A DNA stretch of 64,000 nt. It comes from Winogradskyella thalassocola. GTDB taxonomy: Bacteria; Bacteroidota; Bacteroidia; Flavobacteriales; Flavobacteriaceae. The notes below the pieces were generated by a model that saw only the letters and a program-made list of their open reading frames with translations, ran no database searches and had not been told where the DNA came from. The position numbers were made by a program, and so were the translations under genes. Location of the stretch: assembly GCF_900099995.1 (NCBI RefSeq), contig NZ_FNCZ01000003.1, positions 1 through 64,000 of the forward strand, read 5' to 3'. Shown here piece by piece: positions 1-8,846 of this stretch (position 1 is its first letter; every line of letters begins with the position of its first letter).

Positions 1-2480
1 GTTACATCACCACAAGTATCCGTAGCTGTTGCGGTACCTGTATTAGCAGGATTAATACTATCACCACATGCAACAGTTTCATTATTAGGCACTGTTAATA
101 TAGGATTAACACTATCTTGAACAGTAATGATTTGATCAGCTGACGTTGTGTTTCCACATGCATCAGTAGCAGTCCAAGTTCTTGTAATCATTGTTGTTCC
201 AGTAGCTGAAGAATTTCTGTTAAAAATATTACCGTCTCCGCAAATATCTACAAAAGCATCTACAAAGGAGATTGATACATCTCCACAAGAATCAGTAGCT
301 GTCGCTATCCCTGTATTGGCAGGATCTGTACTATCTCCACACTCAAGAGTTTCGTCATTCGGTATTGTTAAAACAGGATCAGTAGTATCTAATACGGTAA
401 TTATCTGTGTGTGCTCATTGGTGTTATTACAGTCGTCTGTAGCAGTCCAAACACGTGTTAACGTGAATTGATTTAAACAACTTCCATCTGTTTTTATTTC
501 ATTATAAGAAATATTGGCTGTACCACAACTAACAGAAGTTGTAAGTGCTGGTGCATCAGGAATCGCATCGCATTGAACAGTAATATTCTCTGGTAATTCT
601 AATTCATTAAAATCTGGTCCATTTGTATTGCCAACGGATATCGTTTGTACATATTCTGAACTTGTACGACCACATGCATCCGTAAACGTCCATGTATTAG
701 TATATGTTCCTGAATTCGAACAATTTTGATCAGATACAAAGCTTCCAGAAACTTTAGTGTAAGTGAAGTCACATTTGTCTGTGATTGGCTCTAAAGATTG
801 AGCCGCCACCAGTGAAGCAGGGTCATTACAATCAACTATTCTATCTAAGTCATTTTCTGCTGAAGCCCATGTAGCTTCTGATGGTTGAATTACATTAATT
901 ATTGTTGGATCTTGAACACCAACATTACAGTTGTCAATAGATGCAGAACTTAGCGTATTTTGTAAGGAAGGATTTAGTATACCATTATAAGTTGCATCAA
1001 ATTGTATTTCGAATGATAAATCACAATTTTCTTCTAAAAAATAACATTCTTCTTTAACTTTTAAATCGAATCCTACATTAAAAAGAGGGCTGCCAACATT
1101 CAAATTTCCATCTGGAATAAAAAAGATAAGTTCTCTTGTGTTAATATCGAATGAATATGTAACTCCATTAGGAAGATTAGCTGGGATAAATTCTAATTGA
1201 GACGGCAAAATTGTTGCTACCTGAAGATTTATAGCATTATCATTACCAAGGTTTTGTAAGTTAAAATCAAAACCTAAAGTTGAACCAGGCGCTGCAGGAT
1301 TGCTTCCTGAAGTTAAACCCATTTCAATTGGATTCATATCAGGTGCCCAAACATCAATAGATAAACCTAACAAATATAAACCATAGGTCTCTTGGGTAGA
1401 CGTTAATCTAATTTGAGCAGAATTTTGACTGTTACCAATTTTAGAATTGCTTGAACCGCCATTATCTAAATCAAAAACAGCAGCATCAAAACCAAGGGTA
1501 TTTGTGCTTGCTGGACTTCTATCAGTGAAATTAGAGTTTCCGACCGTAATTCTACTATTAAAGAAATTACTTGAAGATCTTTCGGGAGCAGAAATATCTA
1601 CAAAATTACCTGAAGGATTTTTTATTTGCAGTCTATCACCAGCCAAATCTCTATCTCCTTCTAATGCTCCAATTACAACTTTAGCATTTACAGGACCTGA
1701 AGAAATCGTTTGAAACCCATTAAAATCAATATCAAAATCTTTATCGGTACCAGAATCACCATCACTTACGTGGGCATAACCGTCAAAAAGACTTATGTTT
1801 TTTGATGGTAAATTTGGACTTTCATAAATAAATACAATTTGCCAACCACCAGATGTACCTGTGTTTCCGCCATTATGTCCTGATAAGCTTCCTGTTTTCG
1901 CTTCAACGTTGGCTACTTGATATTTTCCATAAGGATCAGAAACCGCTAAGACATCAGCCGTTATATCTTTTAAACATATATAAGGATCATTACTAAAATG
2001 AGTATCTCTTCCTCTAAAAATAACATCATCTGCTGTTAATGTCGTATAACTCGTTTGCCCTGGAAGCATCAGTTTAATATCATTGTAGTTCCAATTAGGT
2101 TGATTTTCTGAGTTTAAATTATTATTAGGTTCTTTATCTGCAGCAGCCCAGTATAAATAAGCTTTTCTAATACTTAAACACGATTGGCTTGGATCTGGAT
2201 TAGAGAAATTTGCACTACTAGAATTAAAAGTGGTATTATCAGAATCAATGTCAACATAGACATTGTTAGAGTAGCTATGATTTCCACTATTGCCTGTATA
2301 ATCTCCTGTAGACGTTCTAGAGATCATGTTGTTTGCAATAATTGTTATATCTCCCTTAACCGTTTGATTAAAGCGAGGTGAAAAAGTCTCTTTAACTTGT
2401 GCATAGGATGCAAAGCTTAAAACTAGGGTAAGCCCTAGTAAGATCTTGTTTAATTGGAAGAATTGAGTAGTTTTTTTCAT
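1..2480 (-). CDS. Giant secreted HYR-repeat surface protein, 5' part (partial)
   Basis: An open frame of 826 codons runs from the ATG at 2480 to the window edge without a stop, so the C-terminus is missing. The first 28 residues are a signal peptide ending SYAQ. Residues about 30-340 form a flavobacterial surface module that includes the phrase KAYLYWAAADK; about 400-520 looks like a DUF11-type beta domain. Cysteine-rich Ig/HYR-like repeats follow, the last two being near copies with a 91-residue (273-nt) period and the motif DxCG at the end. Families of this build are adhesins or gliding-associated proteins exported by the type IX system with a CTD or gliding-motility C-terminal domain; that end is not visible here, so the export route is inferred. 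It lies 32 bp downstream of a small secreted protein gene. Confidence 0.85.
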   Translation of the reverse strand, partial: MKKTTQFFQLNKILLGLTLVLSFASYAQVKETFSPRFNQTVKGDITIIANNMISRTSTGDYTGNSGNHSYSNNVYVDIDSDNTTFNSSSANFSNPDPSQSCLSIRKAYLYWAAADKEPNNNLNSENQPNWNYNDIKLMLPGQTSYTTLTADDVIFRGRDTHFSNDPYICLKDITADVLAVSDPYGKYQVANVEAKTGSLSGHNGGNTGTSGGWQIVFIYESPNLPSKNISLFDGYAHVSDGDSGTDKDFDIDFNGFQTISSGPVNAKVVIGALEGDRDLAGDRLQIKNPSGNFVDISAPERSSSNFFNSRITVGNSNFTDRSPASTNTLGFDAAVFDLDNGGSSNSKIGNSQNSAQIRLTSTQETYGLYLLGLSIDVWAPDMNPIEMGLTSGSNPAAPGSTLGFDFNLQNLGNDNAINLQVATILPSQLEFIPANLPNGVTYSFDINTRELIFFIPDGNLNVGSPLFNVGFDLKVKEECYFLEENCDLSFEIQFDATYNGILNPSLQNTLSSASIDNCNVGVQDPTIINVIQPSEATWASAENDLDRIVDCNDPASLVAAQSLEPITDKCDFTYTKVSGSFVSDQNCSNSGTYTNTWTFTDACGRTSSEYVQTISVGNTNGPDFNELELPENITVQCDAIPDAPALTTSVSCGTANISYNEIKTDGSCLNQFTLTRVWTATDDCNNTNEHTQIITVLDTTDPVLTIPNDETLECGDSTDPANTGIATATDSCGDVSISFVDAFVDICGDGNIFNRNSSATGTTMITRTWTATDACGNTTSADQIITVQDSVNPILTVPNNETVACGDSINPANTGTATATDTCGDV

Positions 2481-2512
2481 AAACCCGAAAGTTTAGTTTG
2501 TATTAAGTAGGA

Positions 2513-2956
2513 TTAATTGAAATCTTTTGGATCCGGAATGAAGGATTCAATACTAACAGTATTGCTTATAACGTCGCCGTTTTTAGAAATAGCATTGACC
2601 TGAGTGCAATTCCATGAGTTGAGTTTAGAATTTTTTGGTTTCGTAAGCTTAACAAATACTTCCATAGATTCATTAGGTTTAATAGTATGTTCTTTATCTC
2701 CAAGACTTTTGTTATTATTTAATATTTCTTGAGTAAAGTCTGTTTCGATCGATTTCTCATTACTGCATTTTGCGTTAAAAGCAGATACTGAAAACAATGT
2801 AGCTTTTCGACTGGTATTAGTAACTTTTACTAAATAGAAATGCTCTTTTGCTGTATCAGGTTCATCTGAATTTTGAATAATTGATAGCTTTAAATCTTGT
2901 CCATAACTAGACAAGAAACTTAGCCCAACAAAAATGATAGATATTATTGTTTTCAT
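2513..2956 (-). CDS. Small secreted protein of unknown function
   Basis: This 147-residue protein has a clear signal peptide (about 1-19, ending SYGQ) and a mature part predicted to be beta-rich, like a single Ig/CARDB-type domain: it contains LVKVTNTS and IKPNESMEVFVKL, phrases typical of bacterial beta-sandwich domains that describe conserved strands. Only two cysteines are seen in the mature part, possibly a disulfide. It precedes the giant HYR protein by 32 bp on the same strand and is probably cotranscribed with it, so a role as its periplasmic or surface partner is plausible but unproven. I do not recognise a named family. Confidence 0.75.
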   Translation of the reverse strand: MKTIISIIFVGLSFLSSYGQDLKLSIIQNSDEPDTAKEHFYLVKVTNTSRKATLFSVSAFNAKCSNEKSIETDFTQEILNNNKSLGDKEHTIKPNESMEVFVKLTKPKNSKLNSWNCTQVNAISKNGDVISNTVSIESFIPDPKDFN

Positions 2957-3282
2957 AGTTAAAAATTGATTAACAAATTATATGGTCGCTTTGCGATGTT
3001 TTACTTTTTTTGATAATTAAATACGTCAATTATTAATTAAACATATATTATGTTTAATTGGGTAATCAAAATATTTAGAGGGAAGGGATTTTGATATCTA
3101 AATACCAAAACATGGATTTATTAATATAGTTTTTAATTTGGGGTCTTTTACATTAAATTTACGGATCAAAATAACTCATAACTTCACTGATATTCAAATT
3201 ATCAAGTTGAAGGGGCAATATACTCGTCAAAACGGACATACGCAACCTTTTGTCGAAAAAAAACGTATTTAATCGATAGAAT
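2957..3282. other. Intergenic region with divergent promoters and a 25-bp palindrome
   Basis: This 326-bp gap separates the minus-strand HYR operon from the plus-strand polyphosphate operon. I see no open frame worth calling. It holds a perfect inverted repeat at 3035-3059 (listed separately) and must contain the start signals of both flanking operons; no clean TAnnTTTG box was found for the plus-strand genes. Confidence 0.6.
3035..3059. repeat. 25-bp inverted repeat, possible operator
   Basis: Arms AATTAAACATA and TATGTTTAATT are perfect 11-bp inverted copies around the 3-bp spacer TAT. The centre lies about 90 bp upstream of the secreted-protein start at 2956 and about 235 bp upstream of the SixA start. 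There is no T-tract, so a terminator is unlikely; a dimeric regulator site is the simplest reading, although AT-rich DNA throws up such palindromes by chance. Confidence 0.45.
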
Positions 3283-3771
3283 ATGAAGGAAATTTTACTC
3301 GTAAGACATGGGAAATCATCTTGGGAATTTGATGTAATAGATTATGAAAGACCATTAAAACAGAGAGGAATAGATGATTCAAATTTGGTAGCTAAGGAGT
3401 TAGCAATGAAAGAAGAGGTTTCCCATATGGTGTTTTCAAGCCCTGCAAATAGAGCGCTAAGTACATGTAAAATTTTTGCTAAATCACTAGGAATTCCTAA
3501 AAGCAGAATTACAATTGTAGAAGACTTATATGATTTTGATGGGAGAAATGTAATTAACTTTATTAAATCATTATCAAACGAATTAAATAAGGTTATGATT
3601 TTCGGTCATAATCATGCTTTCACGTCAATTTCTAATATATTTGGGGATAGATTTATAGATAATCTTCCTACAAGTGGTTTAGTGAAACTTACCTTTGATA
3701 TTGAAGATTGGAAAGATTTAAAAAAAGGAAAGACAGAATTTATTATAATCCCAAAGGATTTAAAAGAATGA
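3283..3771 (+). CDS. SixA-like histidine phosphatase
   Basis: The 162-residue protein is a histidine-phosphatase (phosphoglycerate-mutase-like) domain. The RHG catalytic motif is at residues 8-10 (LVRHGKSSW) and the second catalytic histidine at about 109 (FGHNH). Its length matches the short SixA subfamily, which dephosphorylates phosphohistidine in signalling or PTS proteins. The stop overlaps the ppk1 start as ATGA at 3768-3771, so translation is probably coupled. Since PPK1 works through a phosphohistidine, the pairing suggests a functional tie to polyphosphate metabolism; that link is inference. Confidence 0.88.
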   Translation: MKEILLVRHGKSSWEFDVIDYERPLKQRGIDDSNLVAKELAMKEEVSHMVFSSPANRALSTCKIFAKSLGIPKSRITIVEDLYDFDGRNVINFIKSLSNELNKVMIFGHNHAFTSISNIFGDRFIDNLPTSGLVKLTFDIEDWKDLKKGKTEFIIIPKDLKE

Positions 3772-5822
3772 CAAAAGATAAAAACATATATATTAATAGA
3801 GAATTAAGTTGGTTAAAGTTTAATGAGCGTGTGTTGCAAGAAGCCTCAGATACAGATGTGCCTCTCATTGAAAGGTTACGTTTTTTAGGTATTTTTTCTA
3901 ATAATTTAGACGAGTTCTTCAAAGTTAGGTATGCCACTGTAAAACGAATTTATGAAGCCGGAAAAGGAGGTAAATCTGAATTAGGTGGTATAAAAGCAGG
4001 CGATCTATTAGAGGAAATAACTCAAATTGTTATCGCACAACAAAGCTACAGTTTGGAGATTTTGGAAGAAATAGATTTAGAGCTTCAAAAAGAGAATATA
4101 CATGTTATTAATGAAACCGAAATCGAAGGTATTCATCACGATTTTATAAAAAATTATTTCTACCAAGAGCTAAGTCCTGCGTTAGTGGTAATAATGCTTA
4201 ATGAAGATGTGGCCTTGCCAGAACTCATGGATATTTCTGCATATTTAACTGTGAAAATGACTAGTTCAGAAAGTAAGGATCAGGTAGCATTGATAGAGAT
4301 TTCTTCTACAATGGATCGTTTTGTTGTATTGCCTAGCATAAATGGTGCTAGCTATATTATAATGGTCGATGATATTTTAAGATATTGTTTAGATGATATT
4401 TTCAACATCTTTAAATATGATAGTATTAGTGCTCACATGATTAAGATTACAAGAGATGGTGAGTTAGATTTTGACAGCGATTTAAGTAAAAGTTTTATAG
4501 ATAAACTTTCAGAAAGTGTTAAAGACAGACAAAGTGGTGAGCCAGTGCGCTTTGTTTACGATATGAATATTGATAAGGACACTTTAAGTTTCTTACTGAA
4601 GCATATGTCTATTGATGAAAAAGAGAGTATTATTCCTGGAGGCAGATATCATAATCGAAGAGATTATATGAGTTTCCCAAGTTTAGGTAGAACGGATTTG
4701 CTCTATGAGAAAATTAAGCCACTTCCTGTAAAAGGACTTAGTTTAGAAGAGAGTATTTTTAAAACCATAGCAAAAAAGGACTATATGGTTTATACGCCTT
4801 ATCATACCTTTTCTTATATCGTTAAGTTTCTTAGGGAAGCTGCATTGGATCCAAAAGTAAAAACTATAAAAATTACTATTTATAGATTGGCTCAAATCTC
4901 TCATGTGGCCAGTTCCTTAATTAATGCGGCTAAAAACGGTAAAAAAGTAACGGTTTCCATAGAGCTTAGAGCGCGTTTTGATGAAGCAGCAAATATTAAT
5001 TATGCGGAACAAATGCAAGATGAAGGTATAAAAATGTTCTTTGGAGTTACGGGATTAAAGGTCCACTGTAAAATGTGTGTTATTGAACGTGAAGAAAATG
5101 ATAAGTTAGTACGATATGGCTTTATTAGTACAGGGAATTTTAACGAATCCACCGCAAAAATTTACACGGATTTTACCTTAATGACTGCAAATGCAAAAAT
5201 CTTAAAAGAAATCAATAAGGTGTTTGATTTTTTTGAAGTTAATTACCAAATTAATAGGTATAAACATATTATCACCTCACCACACTATACGCGAACCAAG
5301 TTATTTGCTTTAATAGATAAGGAGATAGAAAGCGCTAAAAAAGGAAAACCTGCCTATATAAAACTTAAGATGAATAGCATTAGTAGCTATAAGATGATTG
5401 ATAAATTATATGACGCAAGTAGGGCTGGTGTAAAAATTCAGATGATAATAAGAGGGCTTTGTTGTTTAGTGCCAGGTGTTAAAGGTATGAGTGAAAATAT
5501 TGAAGTTATCAGCATTATAGATAAATTCCTAGAACATACTCGACTGTATATTTTTTCGAATGAAAACAATCCAAAAATTTACATTTCATCTGCAGATTGG
5601 ATGACCAGAAATATTGATAATAGGGTAGAAGTCAGTTGTCCTATTTATGATGAAGATATTAAGGTTGAATTACAACATTTATTTGATATTTGTTGGAATG
5701 ATAATGTTAAAGCACGTGTCATAAACGAAAATCAAGATAATTCTTATCGAAAAAACGATAATCCGAAAGTAAGAGCGCAATTTGATACATATAAATATTA
5801 CTTAAATAATTTAGAAGGATAA
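3768..5822 (+). CDS. ppk1: Polyphosphate kinase 1
   Basis: PPK1 polymerises the gamma phosphate of ATP into polyphosphate, reversibly, at the membrane-associated cytoplasmic face. The 684-residue product begins NREL SWL-type N-terminal domain (INRELSWLKFNERVL), followed by head and two PLD-like catalytic domains. The autophosphorylated histidine is H433 in GLKVHCKM, aligned with E. coli H435; the second domain carries ISSADWMTRN near the C-terminus. The open frame extends 20 codons upstream, but the ATG at 3768 overlaps the sixA stop (ATGA) and places the conserved N-terminus correctly, so I start there. It is the middle gene of a three-gene polyphosphate operon. Confidence 0.96.
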   Translation: MTKDKNIYINRELSWLKFNERVLQEASDTDVPLIERLRFLGIFSNNLDEFFKVRYATVKRIYEAGKGGKSELGGIKAGDLLEEITQIVIAQQSYSLEILEEIDLELQKENIHVINETEIEGIHHDFIKNYFYQELSPALVVIMLNEDVALPELMDISAYLTVKMTSSESKDQVALIEISSTMDRFVVLPSINGASYIIMVDDILRYCLDDIFNIFKYDSISAHMIKITRDGELDFDSDLSKSFIDKLSESVKDRQSGEPVRFVYDMNIDKDTLSFLLKHMSIDEKESIIPGGRYHNRRDYMSFPSLGRTDLLYEKIKPLPVKGLSLEESIFKTIAKKDYMVYTPYHTFSYIVKFLREAALDPKVKTIKITIYRLAQISHVASSLINAAKNGKKVTVSIELRARFDEAANINYAEQMQDEGIKMFFGVTGLKVHCKMCVIEREENDKLVRYGFISTGNFNESTAKIYTDFTLMTANAKILKEINKVFDFFEVNYQINRYKHIITSPHYTRTKLFALIDKEIESAKKGKPAYIKLKMNSISSYKMIDKLYDASRAGVKIQMIIRGLCCLVPGVKGMSENIEVISIIDKFLEHTRLYIFSNENNPKIYISSADWMTRNIDNRVEVSCPIYDEDIKVELQHLFDICWNDNVKARVINENQDNSYRKNDNPKVRAQFDTYKYYLNNLEG

Positions 5823-5824
5823 TT

Positions 5825-6730
5825 ATGTTGAAGATACAGAAATTTGCAGCTATTGATATTGGATCTAATGCCGTAAGGTTATTAATTTCTAATATTATAG
5901 AACAAGATGATGAACCGACAATCTTTAAAAAGAACTCATTAGTTCGTGTACCTATTAGATTAGGAGCAGATGTATTTCTAAAAGGTGAAATATCAGAGTA
6001 TAACCAAGAGCGTATGATAGATACTATGAAAGCTTTTAGTCTGATTATTAAGTCTCATGGAGTAACACGTTACAAAGCGTGTGCAACGTCTGCTATGAGA
6101 GAAGCTAAAAACAGTGCGCCTTTATCTGAGAAAATTCTCGAAACTTGTGGGATTAGTATAGAAACTATTGATGGTGAAGAAGAGGCTGCTATAATTGCGG
6201 CAACAGATTTGCAATCTTTTATTAATCCTAATAGAACATATCTTTATGTCGATGTTGGTGGTGGTAGTACTGAATTTTCAATCATTCACAATGGAATTAA
6301 AAAAATGTCTAGATCGTTTAAAATCGGAACTGTAAGATTATTAAACGATATTGTGAAGAGTGAAACCTGGCAAGAGTTAGAACTTTGGATTAAAGAAAAC
6401 ACGAAGCAATACGATAAAATAGAATTAATAGGGTCTGGTGGTAACATCAATAAGATTTTTAAAATCTCTGGAAAAGATATTGGTAAACCATTAACCTATT
6501 TCTATTTAACAAGCTATTATAAAATGCTACAAAATTATTCTTACGAAGAACGCATTACAAAGTTAAATCTAAATCAAGATAGGGCAGACGTTATTATTCC
6601 TGCAACCCGAATATACTTGTCTGCCATGAAATGGAGTGGAGCAAAAGACATATATGTTCCAAAAATAGGACTGTCAGATGGTATTATTAAAAGTATGTAT
6701 TACGAAACGGTTTCTAGTGTGGTAGTATAG
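5825..6730 (+). CDS. Ppx/GppA family exopolyphosphatase
   Basis: This 301-residue protein is an actin/hsp70-fold Ppx/GppA phosphatase, which removes terminal phosphates from polyphosphate or from pppGpp. Phosphate-binding loops are visible: AIDIGSNAVRLLI near residue 8 and YVDVGGGSTEFSI near 140. It has only the two N-terminal ASKHA domains, lacking the C-terminal helical HD-like extension of E. coli Ppx (about 510 residues), as is usual in Bacteroidota. It begins 2 bp after the ppk1 stop, so synthesis and breakdown of polyphosphate are encoded together. Exact substrate cannot be told from sequence. Confidence 0.93.
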   Translation: MLKIQKFAAIDIGSNAVRLLISNIIEQDDEPTIFKKNSLVRVPIRLGADVFLKGEISEYNQERMIDTMKAFSLIIKSHGVTRYKACATSAMREAKNSAPLSEKILETCGISIETIDGEEEAAIIAATDLQSFINPNRTYLYVDVGGGSTEFSIIHNGIKKMSRSFKIGTVRLLNDIVKSETWQELELWIKENTKQYDKIELIGSGGNINKIFKISGKDIGKPLTYFYLTSYYKMLQNYSYEERITKLNLNQDRADVIIPATRIYLSAMKWSGAKDIYVPKIGLSDGIIKSMYYETVSSVVV

Positions 6731-6783
6731 TATTAATACATAATAATCCATTTGTCCGATTTTTTTCTATCTAGACCTATTAA

Positions 6784-6815
6784 TTGATAGGGAATTATTA
6801 TTTAATATATCTTCG
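6784..6815 (+). promoter_or_regulatory. Bacteroidota-type promoter of the OM barrel gene
   Basis: TTG at 6784-6786 followed after 21 bp by TATCTTCG at 6808-6815 fits the Bacteroidota sigma-70 pattern (TTG at -33, TAnnTTTG at -7, with TTCG a frequent variant). It lies 20 bp before the ATG at 6836. Confidence 0.5.
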
Positions 6816-6835
6816 TAATCTCAAATCGAAAACTT

Positions 6836-7366
6836 ATGAAAAAATATGTATTTGCCTTAGTATTTGTTTCTTTTACAACAATTGTAATGTCTCAAGATAT
6901 TAAATATGGTGTAAGAGGAGCTTTAAATGTCTCAAACCTAGACTTTGATCCAGATGCTAATTTTGAAAATAAACACCGAAATGGTTTTGCTTTTGGTGGT
7001 TTTGTTGATTTTAATGTTACAGATAATTTATCGTTGTTAACAGAATTACAATGGTCTGCCGAAGGTGGTAAGGATCCAGAAATTAGAGCAGATTATATTA
7101 AACTTCCAATTCTTTTAAGGTTTTCATTATGCGACGATCTTATGTTAGGAGTTGGACCTCAAATTGCTTTAAAGACCTGGCAAGACACTGATGGGTTTTC
7201 TACTTTTGCATTTTCTGGTGTAGCTGGAGCTGAATATATGATCACTGATGAGCTGTTTTTAGATGCAAGATATTATTACGGAATTACAAATATTTTAGAT
7301 GAAGATTTAACAGATCTTGAAGCTAAAAATCATGTCATTCAATTTGGTTTTGGAATCAAAATTTAA
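6836..7366 (+). CDS. Outer membrane beta-barrel protein (PorT/OmpA-barrel-like)
   Basis: The 176-residue protein has a signal peptide (about 1-19, ending VMSQ) and then a small eight-strand-type beta-barrel: alternating hydrophobic/aromatic strands such as YGVRGALNVSNLDF, LSLLTELQWSAEGG and FLDARYYYGITN, and a C-terminal strand ending in FGFGIKI. This matches the flavobacterial outer-membrane barrel family PF13568/PF13505. Function is unknown; such proteins are abundant porin-like or structural OM proteins. It is a single-gene unit with its own promoter and a downstream terminator. Confidence 0.87.
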   Translation: MKKYVFALVFVSFTTIVMSQDIKYGVRGALNVSNLDFDPDANFENKHRNGFAFGGFVDFNVTDNLSLLTELQWSAEGGKDPEIRADYIKLPILLRFSLCDDLMLGVGPQIALKTWQDTDGFSTFAFSGVAGAEYMITDELFLDARYYYGITNILDEDLTDLEAKNHVIQFGFGIKI

Positions 7367-7385
7367 ATAAGAAACTTATAATAGT

Positions 7386-7423
7386 AAAAAAAAAGTCTTA
7401 ACACTTGTTAAGGCTTTTTTTTT
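7386..7423. terminator. Bidirectional terminator between OM barrel gene and miaE
   Basis: Stem AGTCTTAACA / TGTTAAGGCT (7394-7415, one G-U pair) with an A-tract before and a T-tract after, lying between convergent genes ending at 7366 and 7447. It can serve both strands. Confidence 0.8.
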
Positions 7424-7446
7424 ATTATGTTATAATTAAGATGGGA

Positions 7447-8028
7447 TTAACCATGAATTGTTTCTTTATTCCCTAAGTTTCGCATAATATCAGCTTCAAA
7501 ATCTAAAAGCGCTTCCCATTTTTGGTCAACTTCAGCTCTGTCACCATACTTTCTTGCAAAATTTAAAAACATAGTGTAATGACCAGCTTCACTAATCATA
7601 AGTTTACGGTAGAATTTTGCTAACTTTTTATCTTCTAATTCTTCAGATAATAATCTAAAACGTTCACAGCTTCGTGCTTCAATTAAGGCTGCATATAATA
7701 ATCTATGAACCAATTGTGTCGTTCTGCTTCCTCCTTTTGGAAAGAACTTGATTAACGCAATTACATAATCATCTTTACGATCTCTACCAAGTGTCCACCC
7801 GTTTTCTAATATTAAATCGTGTACCATTTTAAAATGGCTCATTTCTTCGTTGACGAGTTCTACCATTTCTTGTACTAACTCTGTATATTCAGGGAAACCT
7901 ACAATTAATGAAATCGCTGTACTTGCAGCCTTTTGCTCGCAATAGGCATGATCTACTAAAATATCTTCAATATTCTTTTCAACGATATTTACCCATCTTG
8001 GATCGGTTGGTAATTTTAGTCCTAACAT
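7447..8028 (-). CDS. miaE: tRNA-(ms2io6A)-hydroxylase
   Basis: MiaE is a ferritin-like diiron monooxygenase that hydroxylates the isopentenyl group of ms2i6A at tRNA position 37. The 193-residue product starts MLGLKLPTDPRWV, typical for the family, and shows the expected diiron ligands: E near 28-31 in the DHAYCEQKA helix, EExxH in NEEMSHFKMVH, E in EARSCERF and ExxH in SEAGHYTMF. Length is usual. The start is 2 bp after the upstream lipoprotein stop, so both share a transcript. Confidence 0.95.
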   Translation of the reverse strand: MLGLKLPTDPRWVNIVEKNIEDILVDHAYCEQKAASTAISLIVGFPEYTELVQEMVELVNEEMSHFKMVHDLILENGWTLGRDRKDDYVIALIKFFPKGGSRTTQLVHRLLYAALIEARSCERFRLLSEELEDKKLAKFYRKLMISEAGHYTMFLNFARKYGDRAEVDQKWEALLDFEADIMRNLGNKETIHG

Positions 8029-8030
8029 AA

Positions 8031-8615
8031 TTATTTTACTTCAACTTGAACAATATTCGATTTTCCGTTTTCATTTATAAATAAAGTGTGTGAAGCATAT
8101 CTATCAGATTCAGGAATAGCATACATAATATCAATTAACACCATATTTGTATAAGTAGGGTCATCGTTAACTTGGATAGTTTTTAAAACCGCCAAAGTAT
8201 CAAAGTTATATAGGTCAGAGCCAGCAACTAAATTGGCACTATAATTAAAGTCTTTGTTTACTTTTTGCTTGTCAAAACTTTCATTATAAATCAGTTTGTT
8301 GTCTTTGGTAACACTAACATCGAACTTAAAATTTCTATAATAGGTTTGATAGTTAATAGTATCTTTTATTTTAGAAAAACGAACAGCATTAGACATGTCA
8401 GAATAGGTCTTTATTTTTACACGAAAACCATTACTCATTAAAGTGTCAATTTCTTGTTCTAAATAGGTTTCAGGAATATAAACATTGGTTTCAAAATTCA
8501 CTGTTTTTTTGAATTCTTGAATGCTTTCAGATAGCGCCTGGCTTTGTGTTTTTCGGCCTTCACAGCTTGTGAATCCTAATATGGTAATGATTAAAAATCC
8601 TAGTAAATGTTTCAT
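8031..8615 (-). CDS. Lipoprotein of unknown function
   Basis: A 194-residue protein with a type II signal peptide: hydrophobic stretch LLGFLIITILGF then TSC at about residue 18, the lipidated cysteine. The mature part is charged and beta-rich, with no recognisable catalytic motif; flavobacterial proteins of this kind are annotated hypothetical. It sits directly upstream of miaE (2-bp gap) but nothing in the sequence suggests a tRNA role. The protein probably faces the periplasm from the inner or outer membrane. Confidence 0.8.
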   Translation of the reverse strand: MKHLLGFLIITILGFTSCEGRKTQSQALSESIQEFKKTVNFETNVYIPETYLEQEIDTLMSNGFRVKIKTYSDMSNAVRFSKIKDTINYQTYYRNFKFDVSVTKDNKLIYNESFDKQKVNKDFNYSANLVAGSDLYNFDTLAVLKTIQVNDDPTYTNMVLIDIMYAIPESDRYASHTLFINENGKSNIVQVEVK

Positions 8616-8645
8616 CAGTTTTAATTTTTAAGACGAGTTGGGTCT

Positions 8646-8811
8646 TTATTTTTTCCTTTCTATAATTGTTAAAACCATCGCTATAATAACTAAAGCACTT
8701 GATGTTACAGACAGCCAAAAACCGCGATCAAATTTTTCTGTGAATATAAAATGAGCAATAGTTACAAGAACGCTAACAATAATGATGATTAAAGGTAAGT
8801 TTTTTTTTCAT
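8646..8811 (-). pseudogene. Small two-TM membrane protein with a frameshift at an A9 tract
   Basis: From ATG at 8811 the minus strand reads ATG then nine A residues; in that frame translation stops after about a dozen codons. If the run were eight A residues the frame would encode a 54-residue protein, starting MKKNLPLIIIIVSVLV, with two hydrophobic segments, a linker EKFDRGFW, and an ending IIERKK before TAA at 8648. The clean protein-like downstream frame with no other start codon says this was or is a gene. Options are a homopolymer sequencing error, transcriptional or ribosomal slippage on the A-tract, or a recent inactivation. It lies between dnaX and the lipoprotein gene on the same strand. 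Confidence 0.6.
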
Positions 8812-8846
8812 AGGTTATGCGTTTTCAGAATGGATGATGTTTTAAT

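Noticed and set aside
148-471. 107-codon plus-strand frame in the HYR region, and similar ones at 1447-1713 and 2184-2381
   Set aside because: They are antisense to the open HYR-repeat frame, which has a signal peptide and repeats.
3708-3767. Upstream extension of ppk1
   Set aside because: It would overlap the SixA coding frame by 60 nt; the ATG at 3768 matches the family start.
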